Part shown: piece after piece, positions 14,901 to 23,479 of the stretch
Layout: each line of letters begins with the position of its first letter
How positions within the stretch are numbered: the first letter of the stretch is position 1
The notes under the pieces: generated by a model
What the model saw: the letters and a program-made list of their open reading frames with translations, nothing else
Databases searched by the model: none
What the model was told of the DNA's origin: nothing
Translations under genes and position numbers: made by a program
DNA from: Hellea sp.
GTDB lineage: Bacteria > Pseudomonadota > Alphaproteobacteria > Caulobacterales > Maricaulaceae
Direction: 5' to 3'
Assembly: GCA_028224375.1 (NCBI GenBank)
Contig: JAOIVW010000002.1
Location: 1 to 64,000 of the forward strand
DNA length: 64,000 nucleotides

Positions 14901-16928
14901 CTATCCGTTTTGTCCAGCGAGCCAGGTTTCGTACTCGGCTTCCATTTTCTTATAGCGCGGATGATCGCGTACGTTATCAAGGCCGGGCTCCATTCGGTGG
15001 ACAAGGAAGAAGTACGGCCCCGTCATGTCCCGCATTTGCTCAGCGTAATCCATCGCGCGGTCTAGCTCACCAAGGCGGGCAAAACTTTCTGCAAGCTCGC
15101 CAAGTTGCGTCAAGGCCACAAGCGCGTCGTCAGGGGCTTCGTTCGTATAAGCCTGCGCTAATTTTTCAACGGTCTCCTTATCTCCTAGAAAGGCCGGTAT
15201 CACAGTGGGGCCGTAAGCCGAGGATTGTGACCAACTTGCCGGAGAGGGAGCGTCTATCATTGCGGCTCTAAGCTCTTCAATTTCAGATGAGGCATCCTGC
15301 TTCATGGCTGATAGCCCGCGTATTTTCGAGAGTAGATAAAGATGCGGAGCATTATCAGGCGCGCGGCTGTCAACAGGCCACTCATCCAGTGTTTGACTAA
15401 TGTATTCAGGATTACGTGTGGAGATGGCGTAATTCATTTTTTGTGATTGTATTAATGTGCCCGTGGGCAACAGGGCCTTGTACGCCCCAATCGCATCGCC
15501 TTGAAATTGAAGGATGGCCGCTTCAAAGGCGGCGCCTTGTATAGACTCAGGCTGCTCAGCTTTGGATAATTCAATCATTTTATTGGCGTCATCAAATTCA
15601 CCAATTAAAGCATAGGTCAATCCCAATTCGGGAATAAGATAAAATGTCTTGGGATCAAGGCGGCGCGCTTTGACAAGGCCGATGGCGGCTTCTTTAAACC
15701 GGCCCAAGCGACGCACGATAAAGGCTTTGCCTGAAACGGCATGCACATTATTGGGCGCGTCTCGTAGGGATTGGTCAAATAACGCATTAGCCTTAATAAA
15801 ATCACGAAACCCCCAATAATTATAAAAGGCGTCGGACAATAAAGTTTCGGGGCTATCCGGGGCTAACTCTTTTGCTTTTGACAGGCTCCCAAGAGCGGCA
15901 TCCCGGTACACATCTTTACCTTCTATGCGGTCATTAAACCAGTATTGCGCTATTTGCGCATAGGCTTTCGCCGCATAAGCATCGGCAAACTCAGAATCGA
16001 GGGTTATCGCTTCATCGGCGAAGTCAATGGCTTTGTCTAAATCCTCCCGATTATTATTATCAGGCCGCAGAAGCAGACGCGCTTGAATATAAGCTTCATA
16101 GGCAGGTAAATTCTGTGTTGGTTTGGACGTGATAGCCGTTTGGTCTTTACCGGAGATAACGGACTCAAGAGTAGCGGCAATGGCTTGTGTGATTTCGGCT
16201 TGAATATCGAAGATATTATCTGTGTTTAGGGCGCGGTCATAATTTTCTGCCCAAAGATGATTGTCATTGGTGCCGTCAATCAATTGTACGGTAATGCGCA
16301 CGCGGTCTCCTGCACGCTGCACCGCGCCTTCTAAAATTACCGCGACGCCTAATTCTTCTGCAATTTCGGGTATGCGCTTATTGGTGTCGCGATAACCCAT
16401 GACAGAGGTTCGGGATATGACCTCAAAAGCTGAGACTTTTGATAAGCGGGTCAAAAGGTCATCGTGAATACCATCCGCAAAAAACGCATCATTGGCTTCG
16501 CTGCTCCGATTGGTGAAAGGCAGAACGGCAACGGAATGATCAGCGGCCCGTTTGGCGACCATGATGCTATTACCTTTGGGAGCGGTGAGGTCCTTAATCA
16601 ACAAGCCGCCAATGACGACCAAGCCGATAATGATGACGATTTCAAGCTTACGGCCTGTTTGCGCGGCAATGGAGTCTTCTTTGCTAATGGATTCCGTGCG
16701 TTTAAACCCGTCCGGTGTTAGCTCAAAGGCCCAAGCCAAAATAATAACAATAGGCGCACCTAAAATCATTAAGGACATGACCCCTGAATCAAACCAGTCT
16801 GGCAGGTTCATAACTGATTCAAGCGTAAAAGCGGTCTGCACAAGGAACCAAGCCCCTACAAAATAGGTACCTGTGACACGGAAAACATTCCGCCGCCGCA
16901 TCTCTGCAAAAAATTTTACGGGATCCAT
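14901..16928 (-). CDS. Membrane-anchored FlgO/TolB-N-like and TPR protein
   Basis: This 675-residue protein begins with a short basic segment (KFFAEMRRRNVFRVTGTYFVG) and three hydrophobic stretches near residues 18-38, 47-68 and 93-112. A FlgO/TolB N-terminal-like domain (about 132-235) follows: HSVAVLPFTNRSSEANDAFF, ADGIHDDLLTRLSKV, VILEGAVQRAGDRVRITVQL. TPR repeats fill the rest. The same domain pair is common in alphaproteobacteria behind adenylate cyclase or winged-helix domains; here only the membrane segment precedes it. A scaffold or sensing role is likely but unproven. A second protein with the same module lies at 50059-51858. Confidence 0.75.
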   Translation of the reverse strand: MDPVKFFAEMRRRNVFRVTGTYFVGAWFLVQTAFTLESVMNLPDWFDSGVMSLMILGAPIVIILAWAFELTPDGFKRTESISKEDSIAAQTGRKLEIVIIIGLVVIGGLLIKDLTAPKGNSIMVAKRAADHSVAVLPFTNRSSEANDAFFADGIHDDLLTRLSKVSAFEVISRTSVMGYRDTNKRIPEIAEELGVAVILEGAVQRAGDRVRITVQLIDGTNDNHLWAENYDRALNTDNIFDIQAEITQAIAATLESVISGKDQTAITSKPTQNLPAYEAYIQARLLLRPDNNNREDLDKAIDFADEAITLDSEFADAYAAKAYAQIAQYWFNDRIEGKDVYRDAALGSLSKAKELAPDSPETLLSDAFYNYWGFRDFIKANALFDQSLRDAPNNVHAVSGKAFIVRRLGRFKEAAIGLVKARRLDPKTFYLIPELGLTYALIGEFDDANKMIELSKAEQPESIQGAAFEAAILQFQGDAIGAYKALLPTGTLIQSQKMNYAISTRNPEYISQTLDEWPVDSRAPDNAPHLYLLSKIRGLSAMKQDASSEIEELRAAMIDAPSPASWSQSSAYGPTVIPAFLGDKETVEKLAQAYTNEAPDDALVALTQLGELAESFARLGELDRAMDYAEQMRDMTGPYFFLVHRMEPGLDNVRDHPRYKKMEAEYETWLAGQNG

Positions 16929-17047
16929 AGCGCCCTACTTTGTATTCCTAAGTTTTTTCGCTTATCACGCATTTCATTGACTGTTAAGGCTTATAAAAAT
17001 AACAGGCGCTGTCTTGCAATATGTTAGAATTGTTATAAAGTCACAAT

Positions 17048-17644
17048 ATGCAAAAATTCGAAGGTATATCTTTTCTTTGGGCCGTGGCGTTATTGGCGCT
17101 TATCGGGCTGGGCTATGGAGTAAGGGCGATCATTGGCTATCGCCAGATAGCAAAAGATGCAGAACAGGATTATGATTATAAGCAAGAGCGCGGAATGCTC
17201 GATGGCAGCCTGTCGCGTGAGGGCTATATCAAGCTTTTCAAGCGCCTACATAATCCCCGAAGGCCCGCTTATATTGCATTAGGAATTTTTGCGATTTTGA
17301 TTTTGACATGGCCTATCATGGGTTTGTTATCCGTTTTGCTTGAGCAGCTCTATCAACTCTCGGGCCGTAACCGTGTCTTTGAACCAGGGTTTTTGGTTTG
17401 GCAGTTTTCTATATTTTTTGGTATAATTTTTTCTTGGACAGCGATCGCTTACGCTATAGCGCGGCGCTACCACCTGTTAGCGCCAGGGACGACAAAATAC
17501 GAAACCGAACAACAAATCAAAGAAGAAAAAACCGGACAACGCGATAAAGTTGTTATTGCAAATGATTGGGGCATCCCGCCCTTCTTGGCTATAATAGGAT
17601 TTGTGGTTTTCATTATTTTTGTGATTTGGTGGAAACTTTGGTAA
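17048..17644 (+). CDS. Unrecognised membrane protein
   Basis: I do not recognise a family. The 198-residue product has four hydrophobic helices (about residues 9-30, 78-100, 112-140 and 176-197). A charged cytoplasmic loop between helices 1 and 2 (AEQDYDYKQERGMLDGSLSR) and a second before helix 4 are visible. It is followed after 32 bases by gloA, on the same strand, so may be cotranscribed with it. Confidence 0.7.
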   Translation: MQKFEGISFLWAVALLALIGLGYGVRAIIGYRQIAKDAEQDYDYKQERGMLDGSLSREGYIKLFKRLHNPRRPAYIALGIFAILILTWPIMGLLSVLLEQLYQLSGRNRVFEPGFLVWQFSIFFGIIFSWTAIAYAIARRYHLLAPGTTKYETEQQIKEEKTGQRDKVVIANDWGIPPFLAIIGFVVFIIFVIWWKLW

Positions 17645-17676
17645 GAATTTTGACACCTTAAAACAAGAGAGTTATA

Positions 17677-18156
17677 ATGGACTTTTTACACACGATGGTG
17701 CGGGTCACCGATATTGACGCCAGCTTAAAGTTTTATTGCGACGGCTTGGGCCTGAAAGAAATGCGCCGTGTTGAGAATGAAAACGGGCGTTTCACATTAG
17801 TTTTTCTAGCGAGTGAGCCAGACTTAAAACGCAGCGGTTTAAAGGGTGATGAATACCCTTTGCCAAGCGGCTTGCCGATGATTGAGCTGACTTATAATTG
17901 GCCCGATGAAAATGGAGATGTTCCGGATTATGGCGGCGCGAGAAACTTCGGCCACCTAGCTTATCGCGTTGATGATATTTACGAGACCTGTCAGCATTTG
18001 ATGGATCTGGGCGTGACGCTTAATCGCCCGCCGCGTGACGGAAATATGGCCTTTGTGCGCAGTCCCGATAATATTTCAATTGAGCTGCTGCAACGCGGAG
18101 ACCGCCTTGAGGCTAAAGAGCCTTGGGCCAGTATGGAAAATATCGGTAGCTGGTAA
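17677..18156 (+). CDS. gloA: Lactoylglutathione lyase (glyoxalase I)
   Basis: This 159-residue VOC-fold protein has the four glyoxalase I metal ligands in expected places: His in LHTMVRV (residue 5), Glu in MIELTYNW, His in FGHLAYRVDD and Glu in SIELLQRG. The typical SLKFYCDGLGLKEMRR and PNRPPRDGNM-like loops are also present. The enzyme converts the methylglyoxal-glutathione hemithioacetal to lactoylglutathione in the cytoplasm. A ribosome-binding site (AAGAGAG) precedes the ATG. It converges directly with the M50B-like gene. Confidence 0.92.
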   Translation: MDFLHTMVRVTDIDASLKFYCDGLGLKEMRRVENENGRFTLVFLASEPDLKRSGLKGDEYPLPSGLPMIELTYNWPDENGDVPDYGGARNFGHLAYRVDDIYETCQHLMDLGVTLNRPPRDGNMAFVRSPDNISIELLQRGDRLEAKEPWASMENIGSW

Positions 18157-18918
18157 TTATTTCTTTTTAATCGGATTATAACGCCGCGTCGTATTTAATT
18201 TTTTACGCGGAGCTCTTGCCCCATGTTTAGGCGTGTCTTTTTCTAATTTTTCAGTCGGGTGAGTTCTGGCCGAAAACAACATTTTTAAATTAAAAGCTAG
18301 AATTAATAAAACAATAGCCAACCAAATATACATCCAGACTTTTGCGGGAATAAATTTTAATTGATTCTCCATCGCCGCTAGGTCTGAGGTCGGGCCAACA
18401 TTGAAATCTTGAATGATATAAATAACGCTGGCGATACCCAGCAGCATTAAAATTTCGCGCCCATAATTAGTTTTAAACCCAATAAAATATAATAAAGCTG
18501 AAAACCCACACAGCACAGCCGTTGTAAAAAGCGAATTATACCAAATAAAACCTGTAATCAGCATGGCCGCAATAACGAGAACTAATGTAGGCTTGACCCA
18601 ATTATGCCGCCGCGCGCCGATATAAAATAATAAATTTCCGAATATAGCACTGCCAATATATCCGCCCATTAAAATGACGGTAAGGTTGCCGTTAAACGTG
18701 CTCGTCACCCCGGCGGAGTTAGGTTCAATTGTAATATATTCCACGGCCCCGCCCGTCAGCAACGCACCTGCCGCATGCCCAAATTCATGCAGGAATGTGA
18801 CAAAGAGACGGATAGGGTATAGCAATTGCCAGCCCAATAATCCGCCATAGGTTGAGAGGCAAAAATAGACGGCCGTGATAACAATAATGCGCAGCGCTAA
18901 TGAAGAGCGGCTTGTCAT
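18157..18918 (-). CDS. M50B-like membrane metallopeptidase
   Basis: This 253-residue multi-pass membrane protein has the zinc motif HEFGH in FVTFLHEFGHAAGALL (about residues 42-57), followed by TGGAVEYITI and several membrane helices. The Zn-coordination motif in a membrane helix and the overall length match the peptidase M50B-like family, whose members are mostly uncharacterised. The C-terminal tail is basic (KHGARAPRKKLNTTRRYNP). It directly follows dapB, with stop and start 2 bases apart, so both are in one transcript. Confidence 0.78.
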   Translation of the reverse strand: MTSRSSLALRIIVITAVYFCLSTYGGLLGWQLLYPIRLFVTFLHEFGHAAGALLTGGAVEYITIEPNSAGVTSTFNGNLTVILMGGYIGSAIFGNLLFYIGARRHNWVKPTLVLVIAAMLITGFIWYNSLFTTAVLCGFSALLYFIGFKTNYGREILMLLGIASVIYIIQDFNVGPTSDLAAMENQLKFIPAKVWMYIWLAIVLLILAFNLKMLFSARTHPTEKLEKDTPKHGARAPRKKLNTTRRYNPIKKK

Positions 18919-18920
18919 CT

Positions 18921-19733
18921 TTAAAGTCCGAGAACGTCTTTCATGTTATAAAGCCCCTTGGGCTGTGAGGCCGCCCAAAGCGCAGCGGTTACGGCGCCGC
19001 TGGCAAAGACGCTGCGGTCAAAAGCATCATGAGAAAGCGTAATCATTTCAAGCTCACTGGCGATGCGAACCTCATGCGCGCCAATGACGCCGCCGCCCCG
19101 CAAAGCCGCAAACCCAATTTGCCCTTCAGTGCGGGCGTCACCGCGTCCTTCACGAGACAGAATTTGATGATTTTCTAATGACACGCCCCGACCCTTAGCT
19201 GCGGCTTCGCCCAGCATAAGTGCAGTCCCGCTCGGCGCATCGACTTTATGTTTGTGGTGCATTTCCAGGATTTCAATATCCCACCCGCTGCGTAGCTTAT
19301 CTGTTGCCAGTTCCACTAAGGCTTCAAGCATATTCACCCCTAAGGAAAAATTGCCTGACTTTAACAAAGTGATGCTATTGCCGGCTGCCAGCAAAGCTTT
19401 TTCCTCAGTCGCCGTATAACCTGTCGTGCCTGTGACAAATGTATGGCAGCGCGTATCATGCATGGCGAGGGCTGCATCAATCGCCGCTTTTGGCTGAGAA
19501 AAATCAATTAAGACGTCACAGCTCTCCAGAGCCGCTTGAATATCTGACGTCAAGGTTACGCCGCAAGCTTTAAGCCCTGCTATATCGGCAGCGTCTTGCC
19601 CTAAATTGGGTGAGTCTTTAGCAGTTACTGCCGCCACAAGATTTGCTTTCGGCTCAGCCGCAAGGGCACGAATAATCGCGCCGCCCATACGGCCATCAGC
19701 GCCCAATACAGCTATGTCTAAACTCTTTGTCAT
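18921..19733 (-). CDS. dapB: 4-hydroxy-tetrahydrodipicolinate reductase
   Basis: This is a 270-residue enzyme of lysine and diaminopimelate synthesis. The N-terminal nucleotide loop is VLGADGRMGGAII. The Rossmann part continues with VLIDFSQPKAAID and FVTGTTGYT, and the substrate site with EMHHKHKVDAPSGTAL (catalytic His and Lys). GAHEVRIASELEMITLSHDA closes the C-terminal domain. It reduces the cyclic dihydrodipicolinate product with NAD(P)H. It leads the short operon with the M50B-like gene. Confidence 0.96.
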   Translation of the reverse strand: MTKSLDIAVLGADGRMGGAIIRALAAEPKANLVAAVTAKDSPNLGQDAADIAGLKACGVTLTSDIQAALESCDVLIDFSQPKAAIDAALAMHDTRCHTFVTGTTGYTATEEKALLAAGNSITLLKSGNFSLGVNMLEALVELATDKLRSGWDIEILEMHHKHKVDAPSGTALMLGEAAAKGRGVSLENHQILSREGRGDARTEGQIGFAALRGGGVIGAHEVRIASELEMITLSHDAFDRSVFASGAVTAALWAASQPKGLYNMKDVLGL

Positions 19734-19789
19734 GCCAGAATATGTAACGGGGTCTTAAATTCGGCGCAATTTAAATATATAGCTATTCT

Positions 19790-20377
19790 ATGCGTATCTT
19801 TCTTGGAATTGGACTTTCTCTTTTAACTGTTGGGGCCGCTTTTGCGGATGAAGCTCTGGTGACCGCGGCGCAGGACCGGCTTAAGCAGCGCGTGTCATAT
19901 AATGGCGCTTATATGAAGCTAGACTATCCGGGCGGCGATGTGCCGGCACATATCGGTGTATGCACGGATGTTATTATTCGTAGTTACCGCGCGGCTTATG
20001 GCTTTGATTTTCAGGAAGCGGTGCATGAAGATATGAAAGCGAACTTTTCCGCCTATCCCAAAATATGGGGCTTAACCCGTACCGACCGCAATATTGATCA
20101 TCGCCGTGTGCCTAATCTTGAAACCTATTTAAAGCGCCAAGGCGCGGATGTTGGCATAAGTAAAAAAGCTTCCGACTTTAAGCCCGGTGATGTCGTCTCA
20201 TGGCGGCTCGCGGGTAGTTTGCCCCATATTGGTATTGTTTCAGACCGCAAAGCGCGGGACGGTACGCCGCTCATCATTCATAATGTTGGGGCGGGGCCAA
20301 AGGAAGAAGATGTTCTATTTGCTTATAAGATGAACGGGCATTTTCGTTTTGTCCCAGACGCAGCTGCGCAAGACTAA
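19790..20377 (+). CDS. DUF1287 (YijF-like) secreted protein
   Basis: This 195-residue protein has a signal peptide (MRIFLGIGLSLLTVGAAFA). It follows the DUF1287 pattern: the presumed active-site Cys in PAHIGVCTDVIIRSYRAA, DRNIDHRRVPNLETYLKR, then ASDFKPGDVVSWRL, LPHIGIVSDR and IHNVGAGPKEED with two His. The Cys/His arrangement resembles NlpC/P60-type enzymes, so peptidoglycan amidase activity is an inference. It is likely periplasmic. Confidence 0.87.
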   Translation: MRIFLGIGLSLLTVGAAFADEALVTAAQDRLKQRVSYNGAYMKLDYPGGDVPAHIGVCTDVIIRSYRAAYGFDFQEAVHEDMKANFSAYPKIWGLTRTDRNIDHRRVPNLETYLKRQGADVGISKKASDFKPGDVVSWRLAGSLPHIGIVSDRKARDGTPLIIHNVGAGPKEEDVLFAYKMNGHFRFVPDAAAQD

Positions 20378-20418
20378 AACGCTTTACGCCCTACGGTCAT
20401 TCGGCATAGATTTATTTT

Positions 20419-21933
20419 ATGAGATATATCGCGACATTTTTATTGGCATGGGCCTTTATACTCATCCCTGATGTGAGCTTTGCCAAACAGATCGAAATTA
20501 AATCTGAAAATTTCATTGTCACAGGCGACCTTCGCCAAAAAGACGGAGAAGCCTTATTGCGCGATTTGGAATTATTTCGCAAAAATGTATTTAAAATTCT
20601 GGGCGTTAACGGTGCGCCGGAACTTATTCCTGTCAAAGTCTATGTGACGAAGAATGATAAGGGAATGAAGGCCATTACGGGCACAGGTGGTTTTGGGGGT
20701 TTGTACACCATGACCCATAATGGGCCTGCTTTTGTTTTAAACGGCCAAGCAGGGTTTCGGCGCGGGGACGGCGCGCGCCATATCGCGCTTCACGAGTATA
20801 CCCATCATATAGTCTCAACCTATACCGAGTTGGATTATCCGCGCTGGTATAATGAGGGTTTCGCCAATTATCTCGCCACTTTTACATATGATGACGGCAC
20901 GTTTCGTGTGGGTGATGTTTATAAGCCTTATGCTTATGCCTTAAAGCAAAAAAGCTGGATGCCGATGACCGTTGTGATTGGGACCATGGATACCTATCCG
21001 TTTAACATCGGAGATACCTCAAAAATTGGTCAGCAAACACAGGCGCAGTTTTATGCTCAGACCTGGCTTGCAACGCATTACTTGAGGAATGAAGAAAAAT
21101 ATGACGGGAAACTCACCGATTATGTTCAGCGATTAAATAAAGGCGAGCGGAATATTCCGGCCTTTGAAGAAGCTATGGGCGTCACGCCTGAAGAATTTGA
21201 AACAGAATTAAAAGCCTATTTTGAAAATAATAAATTTAACGTCACACGATATAAGACAACGGACCAGGATATCCCTGAACTCGTCACGCGGGCTTTAACG
21301 GATAAGGAAGCGCAATTAGTCCGATTGGAGTCGATGCGAAGTTTTGTTTTTAATTCCGAGCGCAAAGATATCGTCATTAAAGCTTATCAGGATTATGAAA
21401 AGAAATATGGCGAAAGTGCGCAAACGTTAGCGGCTCAGGCTGACCTCACCGCTTATCTGGCAGAAGATAAAGAAGATTATGAAGCGGCCAGAAAAATCAT
21501 AGATAAAGCCCTGGAGCTAGATCCTGAAAATATTGAGGCAAATAATATCGCAGCACTTATTATTGCGCATCAATATGTTCGCAATATGGGCGGCGCTGGA
21601 GCGGACGTAAAGCTCATACGAGAATATGCCGCTAAGGTTTTAAAGCATAATTCTCAAATTCCGCTAGCTAATTATAGCTATGCGCTAAGCTATAAGGATA
21701 ATTACCAGCCCCCCGAAAATGCGCTGAATGCGGCAGGCTTTGCGCTTGATTATTATCGCGACCAAAGTTTTATCGGCTCTAACCTGGGACTGGCGAGCAT
21801 ATTAGCCAATGGCGGAAAATATAAAGAGGCCTTACCGCCTGTTCAGCGCGCCATTAATTGGTCAAAAGACCCCGGCATGAGAATGTCAGCCCAATCTCTG
21901 AGAAAGTATATTAAAGAGCAAAGCGTAAGGTGA
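20419..21933 (+). CDS. Secreted gluzincin-like protein with TPR C-terminal part
   Basis: This 504-residue protein has a signal peptide (MRYIATFLLAWAFILIPDVSFA). Around residues 115-155 it has RHIALHEYTHHIVSTYTELD then RWYNEGFANYLATF: the HEYTH zinc motif and the downstream glutamate typical of gluzincin (peptidase MA-like) enzymes. The C-terminal 200 residues form TPR-like helices (AARKIIDKALELDPENIEAN). It therefore looks like a periplasmic zinc peptidase with a protein-interaction tail. It follows the DUF1287 gene after 41 bases. Confidence 0.78.
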   Translation: MRYIATFLLAWAFILIPDVSFAKQIEIKSENFIVTGDLRQKDGEALLRDLELFRKNVFKILGVNGAPELIPVKVYVTKNDKGMKAITGTGGFGGLYTMTHNGPAFVLNGQAGFRRGDGARHIALHEYTHHIVSTYTELDYPRWYNEGFANYLATFTYDDGTFRVGDVYKPYAYALKQKSWMPMTVVIGTMDTYPFNIGDTSKIGQQTQAQFYAQTWLATHYLRNEEKYDGKLTDYVQRLNKGERNIPAFEEAMGVTPEEFETELKAYFENNKFNVTRYKTTDQDIPELVTRALTDKEAQLVRLESMRSFVFNSERKDIVIKAYQDYEKKYGESAQTLAAQADLTAYLAEDKEDYEAARKIIDKALELDPENIEANNIAALIIAHQYVRNMGGAGADVKLIREYAAKVLKHNSQIPLANYSYALSYKDNYQPPENALNAAGFALDYYRDQSFIGSNLGLASILANGGKYKEALPPVQRAINWSKDPGMRMSAQSLRKYIKEQSVR

Positions 21934-21967
21934 AGTTTTTTAATTATTTAAAAGCTGTCTTTTATGT

Positions 21968-22879
21968 TTAAGCGCTGCGGCCCCATTTGCGGTTAGCCCA
22001 GATTATGAGCGCAATAAGCACCGACATCATGCCAAACTCAATAAAAAAATCTGACCATTCAATGACAGGTTCGCCCAGTGTAAAAAAGGCCGTATTGGGC
22101 AGGCTTGGATCTTCATAGCCGAGTAGAGCAAAAACAAATATATTATTGGCGATGTGCGCGCCAATCGCGCTTTCAATTCCGCCTTCAAAATAAAGTAGCA
22201 CACACATAGCCATGCCAAACATAAAGATGCTCGATAGATAAGGCCCCATTTGTCCTGCCGCTTCAGGGTTTCCCATATGTAGCGCGGCAAAGCCTCCACT
22301 GGTAATAATGAATACAAGCCAAGGCCACCTTAAGTATTTTATTAAGGCCAGATTTAAATAGCCGCGCGTTAGGAATTCCTCACTGGCGGCTTGAAAGGGG
22401 ACGAGCAGAAGGGTGATGATAAGAAGCTTAAAATAAACGCCCATATCAGTTTGAAATTTCATCCCCTCATAGTCGCTAGGGAAAAGCTGATAGTCTATGA
22501 GTGTTGTGACGCCATAAAAGACAAAAATAACCAGCATCGTGCGCATAAGATAATCCCACCTAAATCTTTGCGCAGATGTCATAAGGGATTGAATGGGCAG
22601 TTTGTGCCAAACTTTATAAATCAGCGGGATTGAGATGAAGATCGGCAGAAAGGTCAACAGTAATATGATATACGTGCCTGTCCGCGTCGGGGGAAGAAAA
22701 GAGCCTGTGGTCGCGCCTAATATAATTGCGCCTAAAACTGAGAGGACGACAATAAAGACAAAGCCTAATATCCAAGCCCACCATGTCGTGCGCGCCTGCC
22801 ATGCTGATGCAAAATAGGCCGCGATTGAGGCGGCCTTAGGCTCTGAGGGTTCGTCTTCAGAAAAGATATGTGTGTCTAT
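21968..22879 (-). CDS. CPBP-family intramembrane metalloprotease with no usual start codon
   Basis: The frame contains the CPBP motifs: AASEEFLTRGYLN (EE and R), FAALHMGNPEA and HIANNIF, with about seven membrane helices. The only conventional start codons, TTG at 22657 and CTG at 22660, would remove a hydrophobic helix (TWWAWILGFVFIVVLSVLG) and an acidic lead-in that are clearly coding, because the frame is open back to 22900. No ATG, GTG or TTG lies upstream. The boundary chosen here is an ATA at 22879; an ATC at 22867 is also possible. It follows infC by 10 bases, so coupling to a non-AUG start, or a +1 frameshift from infC, is plausible. A sequencing error is an alternative. Confidence 0.6.
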   Translation of the reverse strand: MDTHIFSEDEPSEPKAASIAAYFASAWQARTTWWAWILGFVFIVVLSVLGAIILGATTGSFLPPTRTGTYIILLLTFLPIFISIPLIYKVWHKLPIQSLMTSAQRFRWDYLMRTMLVIFVFYGVTTLIDYQLFPSDYEGMKFQTDMGVYFKLLIITLLLVPFQAASEEFLTRGYLNLALIKYLRWPWLVFIITSGGFAALHMGNPEAAGQMGPYLSSIFMFGMAMCVLLYFEGGIESAIGAHIANNIFVFALLGYEDPSLPNTAFFTLGEPVIEWSDFFIEFGMMSVLIALIIWANRKWGRSA

Positions 22880-22889
22880 AGGCGCGGGC

Positions 22890-23426
22890 TTACTTAGGCG
22901 CTAAAACCATCGTCATCATGCGGCCTTCGGTTTTAGGCTCAAATTCGACCTTTGCGATTTCTTCGAAATCTTCTTTGACTTGAGCCAAAAGCGTCATGCC
23001 GCGATCCATATGGGCCATTTCACGCCCGCGAAAACGAATAGTGACTTTGACCTTATCGCCGCGGTCAAAGAATTTTTGCATCGCCTTGGTTTTGACCTGA
23101 TAATCATGCGTATCGATATTTGGACGCATCTTGATTTCTTTCAGCGTAGTGGTGCGCTGGTTCTTACGGTTTGCGGCCTTTTTCTTTTGGTTTTCAAAGC
23201 GCAGTTTTCCGTAATCGAGAACTTTACAAACGGGCGTTTCGCCTGGCGCCACTTCCACAAGGTCGAGACCTGCGGAGCGAGCAGCTGCCAGAGCTTCGTC
23301 TAGAGAGACAACACCGCGTTTTTCGCCGGTTTCTGTAATGAGGAGGACATTTGGATTCGTGATTTCACGATTGGTGCGCGGACCTTTGGGTTTTTTCGGT
23401 GCGGCGGCAAGTGGGCGTCTGGCGAT
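22890..23426 (-). CDS. infC: Translation initiation factor IF-3 (AUC start)
   Basis: The frame extends upstream of the first internal ATG to an ATC at 23426, giving a 178-residue protein of normal length: [20 protein letters not shown], then [40 protein letters not shown] and the C-terminal half [15 protein letters not shown] and [20 protein letters not shown]-3 binds the 30S subunit and discriminates against non-AUG starts. The AUC codon is preceded by AGGAG with an 8-base spacer. Rare AUU/AUC starts on infC are known to give autoregulation. It precedes the CPBP gene. Confidence 0.95.
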   Translation of the reverse strand: MARRPLAAAPKKPKGPRTNREITNPNVLLITETGEKRGVVSLDEALAAARSAGLDLVEVAPGETPVCKVLDYGKLRFENQKKKAANRKNQRTTTLKEIKMRPNIDTHDYQVKTKAMQKFFDRGDKVKVTIRFRGREMAHMDRGMTLLAQVKEDFEEIAKVEFEPKTEGRMMTMVLAPK

Positions 23427-23439
23427 GGTAGGCTCTCCT
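23424..23439 (-). promoter_or_regulatory. Ribosome-binding site and rare AUC initiation codon of infC
   Basis: On the minus strand AGGAG (23435-23439), eight bases, then ATC (23424-23426) begins the IF-3 reading frame. The strong site and rare codon together decide the start and suggest IF-3 autoregulation. Confidence 0.85.
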
Positions 23440-23479
23440 AATATTGTTTAAGCGAGCACAATATGGACGCGTGGACGGC

